A stretch of 64,000 bases of DNA from Petrolisthes cinctipes (GCA_033782935.1 JAWQEG010002448.1:33928-97927); one strand, 5' to 3'; numbered from the stretch's first letter, positions 42,735 to 54,367 are shown. Notes: a model not told the origin generated them from the sequence alone. Program-made: numbers and translations.

Positions 42735-43380
42735 ATGGAACAGATACACTAGACCCGACTTGAAGACTTAATATATCAATAGGGAATGCAGGTATGGAGA
42801 AAAGGTAAGGTAGTAGGATACATAAGGAGAAAAAGTAAGGTAGGTAAGGTAATGAAGACCCGACTAAAGGACTGAGTGTATTAATAGTTAATGTAGGGTG
42901 GGAGGGAGGGAAGGTAGGTAAGGTATTGAAGACCCGATTTGAGGACTGAGTTTAACAATAGGATACATAAGGAGAGAAGGTAAGGTAGGTGAGGTAATGA
43001 AGATCCGATTAAAAGACTGAGTGTAATGATAGTTAATGTAGGGTGGGAGGGAAAGAAGGTAGGTATAAGGTATTGAAGGCCCGATTTGAGGACTGAGTGT
43101 AACAATATATAGGATACATAAGGAGAGAATGTAAGGTAGGTGTGGTAATAAAGATCCGATTTGCAGACTGAGTGTAATAATAGTTTAATGTAGGGTGGGA
43201 GGGGGGAAGGTATAGGTATGGTAATGATGACCAAACTTGAGGAGTGAGTGTAACAATAAGGAACAGAACAATGGATGAGATGTTTAAAGGGTAATAAGGT
43301 AATGTATAGAGTAAGGCAGGGAAAACAGATACACTATAGACCCTTCTAGACTCTATGTAAGAATGTTGTGAAGGTATTGT
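42735..43380. repeat. ~95-bp minisatellite
   Basis: GAAGACCCGATTTGAGGACTG, AGTGTAA(C/T)AATAGG, TACATAAGGAGAGAATGTAAG recur about six times. Two subtypes alternate (GTTAATGTAGGGTGGGAGG and GGATACATAAGG). Confidence 0.9.
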
Positions 43381-43400
43381 AGTGTAAATGAGATTATGAG

Positions 43401-43637
43401 CCGATTCCACAGTGGCTTTAGTTTGTTATGGTTCTCCCCAACCACACTTGTCAGTCTAAATTAGATCCAACAAACTCAGTATCCATATCCACAAAATCTG
43501 TCAGGTCATTCCATTATCACGATAGTTTCATAGTGGAGTCATCAAATTAACCAAATAGTTCACACATGAGTCATTTACACAGTTGAGTTTCTTTCTTTAT
43601 GGTGCATGCAAACCAAAACAAACCACTGTGGGATCGG
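43401..43637. mobile_element. FB-G MITE-like element
   Basis: CCGATTCCACAGTGGC to CCACTGTGGGATCGG, with the same interior as 5769-6010 (about 90 percent similar by eye). Confidence 0.87.
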
Positions 43638-44103
43638 CACTATGTCTCTATGATATTATTTACTCTACACTACAGGGTAATAAGATAGAGCCTAGCAGGA
43701 CAGGGCGGGGTGACAAAATGTGGAGGCGGCGGGCGGGGAAGCGAAGGTAAAGCCCAGGAGACAGTCAGCCAGGAGACGGTCTAACAAACTGACACATATG
43801 TACATGATATTATTTCCGCCATCCTATATCTTTCGTCTTCCAATTTAGGGCCAGGGTTTTTCCGTTCGGGTCCGTAGATGTCTGCTAAGTATATAAGATT
43901 CTGTTTAGGGTGACGGAGAAAGCTGTGGAATGTCCAGACAACGGATGGGATGAAAGAGTTTGTTGTGTACCTCGCCTCACCGCCGCTCTTATATACAGGT
44001 GAGGTTTGGGAGAGAGACCAGCTGACCTTTTGACTGTTTCCTCACCTTACACACTCATTCATCCATTATAGTAATTACTCGTCTTCGTAGGTCATCTTCA
44101 AGC
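43638..44103. other. unique, relatively GC-rich segment
   Basis: Contains no family repeat. TTATATACAGGTGAGG at about 43989 has the look of a splice donor (CAG then GTGAGG), but no open frame supports an exon. Could border an unannotated transcript. Weak. Confidence 0.25.
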
Positions 44104-44143
<40 letters not shown>

Positions 44144-44213
44144 TTTATTTTTATTATTATTATTATTATCATCATTATTATTATTATTATTATTATTATC
44201 ATTATTATTATTA
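44104..44213. repeat. (ATT)n microsatellite
   Basis: ATT with TTTATTT and ATC interruptions. Confidence 0.96.
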
Positions 44214-44351
44214 CGTAGAACTGACCAATGGCTTAGTCTCGTATACAAGAACAACCATATTAACATATTAAGTCACGGAGATAATAATACCACCTGTCAA
44301 AATAATATAATATGTTGTGAGTTGTTGTATAGTATTGTGATTCTGAGTGTA

Positions 44352-44420
44352 ATTGGAAGGCTACCGATTCCTCCTAACCATTCCAGGAAACAAGTCACCT
44401 TAATATTACTAATAATGTTA
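44352..44420 (+). mobile_element. FB-A left arm fused to minisatellite
   Basis: GTAATTGGAAGGCTACCG, ATTCCTCCTAACCATTCC, AGGAAACAAGTCACC. The right arm is absent, and the 1.4-kb array begins where it should be. Confidence 0.7.
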
Positions 44421-45800
44421 ATGTTATTGTTGTGATTTTGAGAGTGTGGTTGTAATTCATATGATTGTATTTCTGAGTGTGTGGTTGTAATTCATATGAT
44501 TGTATTTCTGAGTGTATGGCTGTGATTCATATGATTGTACTTCCGAGTGTGTGGTTGTAATTCATATGATTGTACTTCTGAGTGTATGGCTGTGATTCAT
44601 ATGATTGTACTTCTGAGTGTATGGCTGTAATTCATATGATTGTACTTCTGAGTGTGTGGTTGTGATTCATATGATTGTACTTCTGAGTGTGTGTTTGTTA
44701 TTCATATGATTGTACTTCTGAGTGTGTGGTTGTAATTCATATGTCTGAGTGTGTGTTTGTGATTCATATGATTGTACTTCTGAGTGTGTGTTTGTGATTT
44801 AGAGTATATGATTGTATTTCTGAGTGTGTGTTTGTTATTCAGAGGATATGATTGTTCTTCTGAGTGTTGTGTGATTGTTATTCAGAGTATATGATTGTTC
44901 TTCTGAGTGTGTGTTTGCGATTCTGAATGATTGTGTGTTTCTAAGTTTCTAAGTGTGTTTTTGAGTCTATGGTTGTGCATCTAAAATTCTAAATGTATGG
45001 TTACAGCCTATCTGAGTGTATGATTATGCATGTAAATATTTGGTTATATCAGAATGTATGGTTATGATTTAGAAGTTTAGAGTATGTTATGGTATTGCTT
45101 CCTAGAGTGTCTTTGTGCTTCAGAGTGAATGATTTTGCTTCCTAGTATGTCTTTGTGCTTCAGAGTGAATGGCTATGCTTCCTAGTGAGTGAATGATTAT
45201 GCTTCCTAGTGTGTGTTTGTGCATCAGAGTGAATCATTATGCTTCCTAGTGTGTGCTTGTGCTTCAGAGTGAATGATTGTGCTTTAGAATTCATAATTAT
45301 GCTTTTAAATATTTGGTTATATCTGAGTGTATAGTTGTGCTTGAGAGTGTATAGTTGTGCTTGAGAGTGTATGGTTGTGCTTTAGAGTGTTTGGTTGTTT
45401 CTGAGTGTATAGTTGCGTTTCTCTGTGTTTGGTTGTGTTAAAGTGTATGGTTCTGTTTGGGAGTGTATGGTTATCTCTGAGTGTATGGTTGTGCTTGAGT
45501 GTGTGTGGTTGTGTTAGAGTGTATGGTTCTGTTTGAGAGTGTATGGTTATGTCTGAATGTATGGTTGTGCTTGAGAGTGTAGGGATGAGCTTGAGAGTGT
45601 ATGGTTTTTATTTGAGAGTGTATGGTAGTGCTTGAGAGTGTATGGGTTAGCATGAGAGTGTATGGTTTTTATTTGAGAGTGTATGGTAGTGTTTGAAAAT
45701 GTATGGGTTAGCATGAGAGTGTATGGTTTTTATTTGAGAGTGTATGGTAGTGTTTGAGAGTGTATGGGATAGCATGAGAGGGTATGGTAGTGCTATAGAG
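44420..45800. repeat. 1.4-kb minisatellite with changing unit
   Basis: Three zones: 36-bp TTCATATGATTGTACTTCTG units to about 44830; CTTCCTAGTGTGTGTTTGTG and CAGAGTGAATGATTATG units to about 45300; GAGAGTGTATGGTTGTGCTT units to about 45800. Neighbouring zones share GAGTGT and GGTTGTG. Confidence 0.94.
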
Positions 45801-45960
45801 TGCTTGGGTTGTTGTGCCTGTAAACACCATCGCCTCATTTCAGCAGCATTTAGTGTCTCTCTGGAGGGCGGCCCCCTGAATTACCTGCATGGGACGGGCT
45901 GGTGTTTGGCAGAGGAAGGAAAGAAGGGAAGGAAGGGAAGGGAAGGGAGGGTAGGAGGGA

Positions 45961-46070
45961 GCACTGATGACGTTAAACAGGACCCCACGGTAAGTGTACT
46001 GTATTCTCCTCCCCCTCTTTCCTTCCCCTTTCCTTTCATAACTCCCTCCCTTCCTTCTACCTTCCCTCCC
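45961..46070 (+). repeat. dispersed repeat P, 5' part
   Basis: CACTGATGACGTTAAACAGG resembles the P 5' block, followed by a pyrimidine core (CTCCTCCCCCTCTTTCCTTC). The 3' block is not found before the CTGT minisatellite takes over. Confidence 0.5.
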
Positions 46071-46640
46071 TCTGTCTGTCTGTCTGTCTATCGGTCTACG
46101 TCTGTGTTTATACTTTCTGTCTACCTTCCTTCCCTCTGTCTGTCTGTCTGTCTGTCTGTCTATCGGTCTATGTCTGTGTTTATACTTTCTGTCTACCTTC
46201 CTTCCCTCTGTTTGTCTGTCTTTCTGTCTATCGGTCTATGTCTATGTTTCTATATTCTACCATCCCTCCCTCTGTCTGTCTGTGTGTCTGTCTATCGGTC
46301 TACGTCTGTGTTTATACTTTCTGTCTACCTTCTCTCCCTCTGTCTGTCTGTCTGTCTGTCTATCGGTCTATGTCTATGTTTCTATATTCTACCATCCCTC
46401 CCTCTGTCTGTCTGTCTATCGGTCTATGTCTGTGTTTATACTTTCTATCTACCTTCCCTCCCTCCCTCTGTCTGTCTGTCTATCGGTCTATGTCTATGTT
46501 TCTATATTTTACCATCCCGCCCTCTGTCTGTCTGTCTGTCTATCGGTCCATGTCTGTGTTTATACCCTCTACCTTCCCTCCCTCTGTTTATCTGTCTGTC
46601 TATCTGTAATTCTGTCTGTTCGACTGTGCATGTTCGTCTG
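46060..46640. repeat. ~90-bp minisatellite built on CTGT
   Basis: CTGTCTGTCTATCGGTCTATG, TCTGTGTTTATACTTTCTG, TACCTTCCCTCCCTCTG, about six units. The 306-residue frame over this region is low-complexity translated repeat and is not a gene. Confidence 0.95.
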
Positions 46641-46840
46641 TCGGTATTTATTTTTATTCCCTAAGGTGAGGACTAAAGGTAATAATTATGTCCAATTGAT
46701 GCTCTCACCTGTGAAAGTCATTAATAAAGAATGAAATGTCCAAAATCATGTCCAGTATCGTTCGAGATGAGCTTTACTCTCTCTATCTCTCAGTTTTATT
46801 GTCGCATTCTCACCGTTTCAGTATCTGCTTCTATCTACAC

Positions 46841-46843
<3 letters not shown>

Positions 46844-46921
<78 letters not shown>
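46844..46921. repeat. (CT)n microsatellite
   Basis: About 78 bp. Confidence 0.97.
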
Positions 46922-46924
<3 letters not shown>

Positions 46925-47114
46925 AGGTCTTCTATGTACGGCTTAGTCCTGGAGGAATAGATATGCCAGGAGAGCGAATTAAATTTTCCTTTCCTATACT
47001 ACTATTTATACACACTCATTGTATTCAGATCATATCACCTCGTTTGGATGGTAAGGTCTGTCTGTGTGTGTGTGTGTCTATATATATATACTGTATATAT
47101 GTAAGATTATATAG

Positions 47115-47552
47115 TCTGCAACTCTCTTCTCCTTCTTCTTCGTCTCCTCAGTCTGTCTGTCTGTTTCTTTCTCCCCCTCTCCTTCCCCCTCTCTCTCTTT
47201 CTCTTCCTTATTTCCCTCCCATTCATCCCACCCTTCCTTTCCTTCTCGCTCCCTCTCCTTCTTCCCTTTCTTCCCACCCACCCTTCTTGCTTGCTTCACC
47301 CTCACCCCTCTGTCTCTCCCCCAACCCTTTCCCTTTCAACCCACCCTTCCTCCTCTGTCCCCCACCTTCCTCTTCTCTATATTCCCACAATTCCATCTCC
47401 CTCTCCCCTCCTTCCCCTTCCATTTCTTCCCACCTTTCCTTCCCTCCCCTTCTCTCATTCCCCCTCCTTCCTTCCCCTTCCTTTTCATTCCACCCTTCCC
47501 TCTTCCTCTCCCCTCTCTCTCCCCCTCCTCGTCAGTTACCGGATTCTACTTA
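47115..47552 (+). repeat. dispersed repeat P, 3' part with long core
   Basis: Pyrimidine core with four CCCACCCTTCC-type blocks (TCCCATTCATCCCACCCTTC and variants), then CGTCAGTTACCGGATTCTAC. No 5' block. Confidence 0.7.
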
Positions 47553-47797
47553 GCTTAAACTATCTTCACTTCATATCTATATTTTTTCATCCCAAGGAAT
47601 AAATATGAAGATGCTAGATCACATACGGAATAAGTTTGGTGAATCTGTGGTATAGATATTAATGTATGTCAACAAATCTACAATAAACGGCTGAGACAAT
47701 TATATAAAAAACAGATAAATAGAAAAAAAATTAGCGACAAAGATGAAAGTATGTTTGTGTAAGAAAATATACAGTTCGATATTCGACCTGACATTTC

Positions 47798-47960
47798 TTA
47801 AGGGGTTTCGTAACACTTTTGGTACTTTAGAGCACTTTGATTCCACCTAAGAATGCCATGAAACAGAGCCAGATTAAGGAAAATAACGGTAGCTTGTTGC
47901 ATTGAAGAGTTTGAAGGAATCATTCTCTCCAAATTTACCACTACTGTATTACCCATTCAA
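47798..47960 (+). mobile_element. FB-B foldback
   Basis: TTAAGGGGTTTCGTAAC, TTGGTACTTTAGAGCAC, GCCATGAAACAGAGCC, GCTTGTTGCATTGAAG, AATTTACCACTACTG, ACCCATTCAA for the right end. Confidence 0.87.
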
Positions 47961-48156
47961 TAACGGATCAAGTCTCTTATAATGTTCTTCGTATTAATAT
48001 TATTCTTGTCTGGAGGAAATACTTCTGATGTCTAATAAAGGTTTACAAATCAACTTTACGTAAGATACAATCGTAATAAATTGTTAAAATGTGTAAATAT
48101 TATCTGGAATTCGTTTAGTAAAAGTAGGGTAACGATAACACAAGGAACAAAACAGG

Positions 48157-48303
48157 TACAGTCACGAGCATTAATAAGTATACAGCTTTGGTTGAAGTTT
48201 TGAACAGTCTAATAATTGCAATGGAGATCTTATTGTGCATTTATTTATACTGCCTCTAGGTATTCGAAGCACACTTGAATACTTATTAGTGCTCGTGACT
48301 GTA
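48157..48303 (-). mobile_element. FB-D element, complete
   Basis: TACAGTCACGAGCATTAATA to TATTAGTGCTCGTGACTGTA, 147 bp, shorter than the 171-bp copy at 11336. Confidence 0.92.
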
Positions 48304-48384
48304 CATATATTATTCTGTTCTACTTCCTAAGAGCGGCAAGAATCTATTGTCAGCAACAGCACGTGTTAAAATGAGAATTGTGTT

Positions 48385-48830
48385 AGTGGGAAGAACAAGG
48401 AGAAGGAAAATAGGGACGATGAAACAGGAAGTAGAGGAAAATGAGGAGGAAAATTAAGAGTAGGAAGAAGAGAAGGAGGAAAAGGAGGATGAGGAAGAGG
48501 ATGAAAAGGAGGATGAGGAAAAGGAGGGTGAGGAGGAAGAAAAGGAGGAAGATGAGGAAGAAAAGGATAAGAAAGAGGAGGAAGAGGAGAAGGATGAGAA
48601 AGAGGAGGAAGGAGAAGAGAACGAAAAGGAAAATTAGGAGGAAGAGGAAGAAGAGGAAGAGGATAAAAAGGAGAAGGAAGAAGAGGAAGAGGATGAAAAG
48701 GAGAAGGATAAGGAAGAGGGATTGGTGAAGAAGGATGATGATAAGGCAAGGAGGAGAAGAAGAGGAGAAAGAGAAAGGTATAAAGAATGATAAAGTGAGG
48801 AGGAAAAGAGAAGGAAGAGTAAAAGATGAA
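48385..48830. repeat. (GGA/GAA)n purine tract
   Basis: Nearly pure purine on + for about 440 bp. Lys/Arg/Glu and Phe/Leu/Ser frames are translated repeat. Confidence 0.95.
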
Positions 48831-49028
48831 GGATTAATAATTAGTGGAAGGGGATAAGAAAGATAGAGATATGGAAGAGGAAAAATACAAACGAATACAA
48901 AGAAGAAGAGGAAATACAAACGAATACAAAGAAAAAGAGAAACTACAAACGAATACAATACAAAAACGATTAGCACGATTCCTTCCCAACACAACAATAT
49001 AAAAATATATGCCACAGTGAATGAAATC

Positions 49029-49035
<7 letters not shown>

Positions 49036-49059
<24 letters not shown>

Positions 49060-49078
49060 CGACAACGACAACAACCTC
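49036..49078. repeat. (ACA)n microsatellite
   Basis: About 14 units. Confidence 0.94.
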
Positions 49079-49344
49079 TGTGTGTAGGAGAAGCAAAAGC
49101 AAGCAAGCAAGCACTCAGGTTGGTGGGAGACAGACACATTGCATCATTACCAACAGTTTCATCATCACGAATCATATCAGGGCAGGGGAAAGAAAACGCT
49201 TATAACTGAGGGATACTAGAAAAAAAAAGAAAATGAAAGATACTGTATATTTGTAAAGCGAGGCAAGCATTCCACACCTGAAAACACACCTGAAAACAAC
49301 AAGAGTAGTCCACACCTACACACATACACACACACACACACACT

Positions 49345-49425
49345 CCCTTCACACTTCAGGCAAGACAGGCAGGTGAATAATGGAGGGTGGTCTGGCATCT
49401 GTGGCACTCCCTAGCTGGCACTCTT
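49345..49425 (+). repeat. dispersed repeat Q, copy 2
   Basis: ACTTCAGGCAAGACAGGC, AGGTGAATAATGGAGGGTGG, TCTGGCATCTGTGGCACTC, CTAGCTGGCACTC. A (CA)n tract precedes it. Confidence 0.75.
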
Positions 49426-49469
49426 TCTCACTACGTTCACGCTTAAACTCTCAGCCAACAACATACTTG

Positions 49470-49622
49470 GGTAAAAATATATACTCAATACGTCTGCCTT
49501 ATCTGTACTTAAAATTATACTCAATACGTTTGCACTATCTGTAATTAAAATATATACTTAATATATCTGCTCTATATGTAGTTAAAATATATATTAATTT
49601 TGTTTGCCCTATCTGTAGTTAC
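49470..49622. repeat. ~50-bp tandem repeat, three units
   Basis: ATATATACTCAATACGTCTG, CCTTATCTGTA(C/G)TTAAAA. Confidence 0.9.
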
Positions 49623-50267
49623 AATAAATATAATCTTCTGGTGTTACTCTTCAAGAAGCTATATATATACAGGTAGGGATATAATGTGTAAAATCTGTTG
49701 GCCTTTAAAGACTGGATATGATTAAATTCCTCTGAGTAAAAGCGACATAAGAGTTTAAATCCACAACAAGGGTATATAAATAAATAAGAGAGCAATGACG
49801 ACGGAATTATGAACTGCATTACTTTGTCTCAATCTTCCTAATACAGACGATTGAATTGTTACGGGAATTAAAAAAAGGCAGATGATTGATATTTATGAAT
49901 GGGTGTAAGATGTGATTAGATTTTGGTGGTGATATCTCTTTTTCGCTATCCATCACACTTTTTTTTCTGATAAGGGTTTGTCTTCTAACGAAAGTCTATT
50001 ACAAAATTTGCGGGGGAAATAATTAGAGAGGTGTCCAACATTACCGACCAGGAAAGATCTTGAAAAAAAATAAAAAATAAAAAATAAATGGAAACTATTT
50101 CACGACTTAATTGTCCACATAGAGTTAGTAATTACTTTAAGAATCAATCCGTGCTTGACATTAATACATTTGCTTGTAGAGTGAGAACAGCAATAAGATA
50201 GTTTGACTAATTTTCGTATTGTTACTGCGAGAATGATAATGCTTGGAAATAATAGTCCAATTCTACC

Positions 50268-50270
<3 letters not shown>
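49623..50270. other. AT-rich spacer, nothing recognised
   Basis: About 650 bp without repeat family matches. Confidence 0.45.

Positions 50271-50323
<53 letters not shown>
50271..50323. repeat. (CT)n microsatellite
   Basis: About 53 bp. Confidence 0.97.
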
Positions 50324-50326
<3 letters not shown>

Positions 50327-50574
50327 TATGTTTCTTCAAAATGAACAAGGGGTTAGGATCAATAAAAAAGTTAATGTATTTGAAACAACATTACAGGAAA
50401 ACTGCATCGAAAATATTCAACACTCGCTTTAAACTATAAAAAATACATTATGAAAGACATATTTGTATATAAGGAACCAAATTGCTTTCCCATGTATATT
50501 CCACTTCTCTTATATGTGAAGACGATAGAGGGAATATATTTAATACGTCTACAATCACTCTTTAATTAATGAGG

Positions 50575-50722
50575 AAGTATAGTCTTGGTAGATCTGGAGT
50601 TCCCGATTATTTTAAACTATTCCAAGCAACAGGCCACCATTTATGTTTGTCCAATTGTTCCTGTTTCCTGGCATACTTTAGAGGAATAAAGTCACTCCAA
50701 TGTATCAAAAGTATATTATTAT
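50575..50722 (-). mobile_element. FB-B foldback, ends eroded
   Basis: GGTAGATCTGGAGTTCCCG, CCAAGCAACAGGCCACC, TTCCTGTTTCCTGGCATAC, TAGAGGAATAAAGTCACTCC, AATGTATCAAAAGTATATT. No clear TTAA. Confidence 0.82.
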
Positions 50723-51215
50723 CGTGTAATATATAATAATAGCTATGGTTTTGATATGGTCTAGTCAACAAGAAAAGGATGAGTAGTATATTCAGTGTAG
50801 GCCTATTATCATTAAATTTATATACATGTACACTATTGCATCTTGCTTATGAATCATGATTATGCAACAAAAGTTAAGAAAGCATGTTCAATTTTATCTA
50901 ACTAGTTATATAGATAGATGGAATTAGGGATAAATCAATCCTATATATATATACATTCATACATAGTGTAACAATGAAACAGCCAAGGATAGAATGCAAC
51001 AATGAATAACAAAAATGCATCACAATGGAGAGTAGGTATTCAACGAAAAGAATATACGTTTGAAGACTGTAACTAAAATTCATATTTTCTAAACTCTAAC
51101 ATTGCATGGGTGACGTAAAGAGAAGTCATGTGCAATGCCAAAATAGAGGGTAATCCTGACAGGGCTGAATGCAAGGGAAAAACGCCTCACAAAAATTCTC
51201 TCACACATGCGTATA

Positions 51216-51221
<6 letters not shown>
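50723..51221. other. AT-rich spacer, nothing recognised
   Basis: About 500 bp, no repeat family match, no open frame of interest. Confidence 0.45.
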
Positions 51222-51247
<26 letters not shown>

Positions 51248-51272
51248 TAACAAACACACACACACACACACA
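51222..51272. repeat. (CA)n microsatellite
   Basis: Two CA runs separated by CTAACAAA. Confidence 0.94.
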
Positions 51273-51479
51273 TATGCATGGAGGGATATACATGCAGAGT
51301 TGGCCTAATAGTTTTTCATCTATCTATCTATCTATGCTGTTGTGTTGTTAATTAAAAAAAAAAAATATCATGATTGACACAGGAATTTTTATCTCAAAAA
51401 TATTGGTGTCAAAGAATGGATGTGATGGTGAGGAAGAACAAACTAAATGAATACACGGTGAATGCAATAAAAAACGTTG

Positions 51480-51741
51480 GTAGGAAAAGAGAGAGAAAGT
51501 GAGAGGCAGCAGCAGAACGGAAGGGAGGGAGGGAGAGAGAGAGAGGCTAGAGAGGAGAGCGCCGGTGCTGAAGAGGAAGAGGGGGAGAGAGATATATAGT
51601 GAGAGAGAGGAGAGTGGAGGAGGGGAAAGAGACACAGGGAGAGGAGGGGAGAGAGAGAGTGAGTGAGAGAGAGGAGGGGAGGGAGGGACTGAGGGAGGTC
51701 GTCTGCCTGCACAAGCTCACGTATTGCTTCCTCGCCCACCA

Positions 51742-51790
<49 letters not shown>
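51480..51790. repeat. purine tract facing a (CT)n tract
   Basis: GAGAGAG-rich DNA at 51488-51690 is followed 50 bp later by (CT)n at 51743-51790. The two blocks are complementary and could pair. Frames here are translated repeat. Confidence 0.92.
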
Positions 51791-51794
<4 letters not shown>

Positions 51795-52144
51795 CGATAT
51801 TTCATAGTCTCACACTGAAAAGAACACGATGGAAATGATGAAAGCAAGTGGCAGGAAACATTAAACCAAAACGGAATACAACTTTTCATTCATTCACAAA
51901 TTACCCACCAACAAAAAGATACGTAGGAGTGTCTACATAAAATACACCAATAATATTCTACTCCAGCCAGGAAATAGTGTACATATACATACATAGAGTG
52001 TGTAGTAGTAGTAGTAAATAAGTGTCTGTGTTTGTATGTATGTATGTATGTATAGGAAGGATCCGATGAATATGGAATTGATCGAAATGACAACTACGGT
52101 AGAATTTCGAGAATATTTTTGTATATTTTGTATATTATATATGT
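51791..52144. other. unique spacer with (GTA)n and (GTAT)n
   Basis: GTAGTAGTAGTAGTA at 52003 and TGTATGTATGTATG at 52033. Otherwise featureless. Confidence 0.45.
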
Positions 52145-52325
52145 TAGGTTTGGTTTGGTTAGGTTAGGTTAGCTTAGGTTAGGTTAGGTTAGGTTAGGTT
52201 AGCTTAGGTTAGGTTAAGATAGGTGAAGTTAATTTAGGTTAGGTTAGGTTTGGTTTGGTTAGGTTAGGTTATGTTAGGTTAGGTTTGGTTTGGTTAGGTT
52301 AGGTATGGTAGGGAAAGTTAGGTTG
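52145..52325. repeat. degenerate (TTAGG)n tract 3
   Basis: About 30 TTAGG-type units with GCTTAGG and GGTTTGG variants. G-rich strand on +, as in the other two tracts. Confidence 0.94.
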
Positions 52326-52500
52326 AGTTCGAGAATGAATAAACATAAGAGTATACTATTTTTAAAGCTACTAATTGTACTTGAGGCATACTAGGGAGCG
52401 GCTATTAATAATATACTACAGTATATATATATATATATATATCTGTATGAATGTATATATTTTAATAAAAGAAAACTCTAATCTCCTTCTACAATACTAG

Positions 52501-52652
52501 TTGGGAAATTGGAAGGCTACTAATTCCTCCTAACTTTGCCAGAAAACAGGCGCCCTCACTGGTACTAATAGAGGATCTGTTTTGTGGCATCATACAGTAG
52601 TTTGGAGGAATCAGAGACCTTCCCATCCACCAACAAAAGGATCTCCCTTTAA
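52501..52652 (+). mobile_element. FB-A foldback with TACAGTA in right arm
   Basis: GAAATTGGAAGGCTACTAATTC, CGCCCTCACTGGTACTAATAG, then TTTGTGGCATCATACAGTAG before TTTGGAGGAATCAGAG. Other copies read GGCATAGTTTGG, so TACAGTA (52593-52599) plus a CAT duplication sits at the TA. Right end GATCTCCCTTTAA, left tip lost. Confidence 0.88.
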
Positions 52653-53012
52653 TATAAAAATAAAAATAAATAAACTGACGGAAGGGTAAAAGAACTAAAG
52701 TATGTAAAAGTGAAAAATTTCAACCCATACATTGCTACGCTTGGCTTGGCTTGGCTTGGCTTGGTAGGGGATGAAACTTTTCAATATATCACGATGGCTT
52801 CCCTCTTTTATTTCTATTTCCTTCCTGCTTGCTGTCTCACCTCTCTATCACCTTTTTCTGGCGCTACATGACCTCGCTGTTGCGCCGCCTAATATCAATC
52901 ATTCAATCAATCACGATGGTTGAGTATAGGTACGATTACTGGCTCTGTAGGGTGTATATGAAGTCATCGTATTTTCTACTCTTAGTGAATATAGGTCTAC
53001 AGGGTCTCTCCA
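52653..53012. other. unique spacer with (GGCTT)n
   Basis: Five GGCTT units at 52740-52763. Otherwise no feature; short + frame at 52829-53017 not recognised. Confidence 0.4.
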
Positions 53013-53167
53013 TTTAGGGACCCTGTGATGCAGTCAGATAGATGGAGATTTATGAGTCCTTCAAATATTGCCACGAAACACCACCTATATGGAAGGAGCT
53101 TGTTTCGTGGCATCGTCAGGAGGAATCAGAAGCCTTCAATTTTCATACACGATCACAGGGTCCTTAA
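53013..53167 (+). mobile_element. FB-C foldback, complete
   Basis: TTTAGGGACCCTGTGATG, TCCTTCAAATATTGCCACG, GAGCTTGTTTCGTGGC, CACGATCACAGGGTCCTTAA. First TTAA mutated to TTTA. Confidence 0.92.
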
Positions 53168-53239
53168 CGTGACAGGAAGCAAATTTTCTCAGTACAGGAG
53201 GAATATTACTTCGAAAATCACGAACACTGATACTAATAT

Positions 53240-53540
53240 TCTTACTACTACTGCTCCTACTACGGCTAGTATTATTTTTAGTACAACAACTACTACTACT
53301 ACAACTTATGCTACTACTACTATACAACTACTACAACGTATTTTACTATTACAAGTACTTCTGCCACAACTGCTATGTATGCTACTACTACGACTACTAC
53401 TACTACTACTACTACTACTATTACTACGCACTCATAAGTTTGCAATACGTGTGTTGGTGACTTGATTACTACTACTGCTACTACAACTATAATATATGCT
53501 ACTACTACTACTACTATTATAAATACTAATAAAATTCCAT
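53240..53540. repeat. (ACT)n trinucleotide-rich tract
   Basis: CTACTACTAC runs at 53290-53320, 53380-53420 and 53490-53515, with ACTTCTGCCACAACTGC between. Confidence 0.93.
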
Positions 53541-53550
53541 TACTTGTGTT

Positions 53551-53766
53551 GGTGTCTGTAGAGCGGGACTTCACTCATGACGTTACACTGAGGTTGAGTG
53601 TTAAGTTGATTCCCCTTCTCTTTCCCCTTCCCCTCCCCCTTTTCAGCCCACCCTCCCTTCTCTCTCTCCTCCCCTTCCTCTCTCTCTGTCTACCCCTCCT
53701 CTCTCTCTCTATCTCTCTCTCCCTTTCATTCAGTTACCGGCATCTACTTACTGTTCATCTCTTCGC
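53551..53766 (+). repeat. dispersed repeat P, copy 6
   Basis: GGTGTCTGTAGAGCGGGAC, TTCACTCATGACGTTACACT, GAGGTTGAGTGTTAAG, pyrimidine core 53610-53728, ATTCAGTTACCGGCATC, TACTTACTGTTCATC. With copy 7 it defines the longest ends. Confidence 0.88.
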
Positions 53767-54235
53767 TTCCTACTAATTTCATTTAGTTAGAAAATTTCAG
53801 TGAAACATGAGGAGGACTTTGGTGTTTATTTTCCACAGTCAGGTGCCCCTCCAAAAAAAAATATTCATAAAAAAATATTCACATCATTACCAGTAAAAAC
53901 TAACTGGGTGATCTTTGTATTATACTTAATTATATCCTTTACACATTTTCATATCATACTCTATTACATCATTAATATATTCTTGCCAGTTTACTGTTTG
54001 ATGTTAATTAAAGAGGATGATTTGTTGTAGGGGTATTGAAGTCCTGCCTTTTCTACCCCAAGCTATGCCTTAAAACAGACTACAACTTCAGCTTACGAGT
54101 ACAGGCATCTCTGCATACAATAAGGATCTGTTATGTATAATTATATGTGTTTGGTGATCATTATTGTCCTCTATTTCACAAACAACAAATGAGTAGTAGT
54201 AGTAGTAGTAGTCGTAGTTGTAGCATTCAAGATCT
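53767..54235. other. unique spacer
   Basis: GTTTATTTTCCACAGTCAGGT at about 53823 is nearly repeated at about 57408 (TTATTTTTCCCACAGTCAGG). No gene seen. Confidence 0.4.
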
Positions 54236-54367
54236 GTTCCAGCGAATTTTAGGCTACTGATTCCTCCAAACTATACCTTAAAAAATATAATACACTGAGG
54301 TAGAGTATTTCTTGACACAGTTTAGAGCACGTAGTAGCTTTCAGTTCGCCGAAATCTGACCCCCTTA
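54236..54367 (+). mobile_element. FB-A remnant
   Basis: TTTTAGGCTACTGATTCCTCC, AAACTATACC, GACACAGTTTAGAGCACG, TAGTAGCTTTCAGTTCGCC, CCCCCTTATG. Old copy. Confidence 0.55.

Noticed and set aside
43980..44000. TATATACAGGTGAGG as promoter plus splice donor
   Set aside because: Such short matches are expected by chance, and no open frame or second splice site supports an exon.
45744..46664. 306-residue open frame
   Set aside because: It is low-complexity Ser/Leu/Cys/Val sequence produced by a CTGT-based minisatellite. Overlapping frames in other phases are equally long.
41337..52430. Other TACAGTA or TACTGTA strings (for example near 32953, 41337, 52423, 58226) as excision scars
   Set aside because: They lie in unique sequence with no consensus to compare against, and the total number is close to what chance gives in AT-rich DNA.
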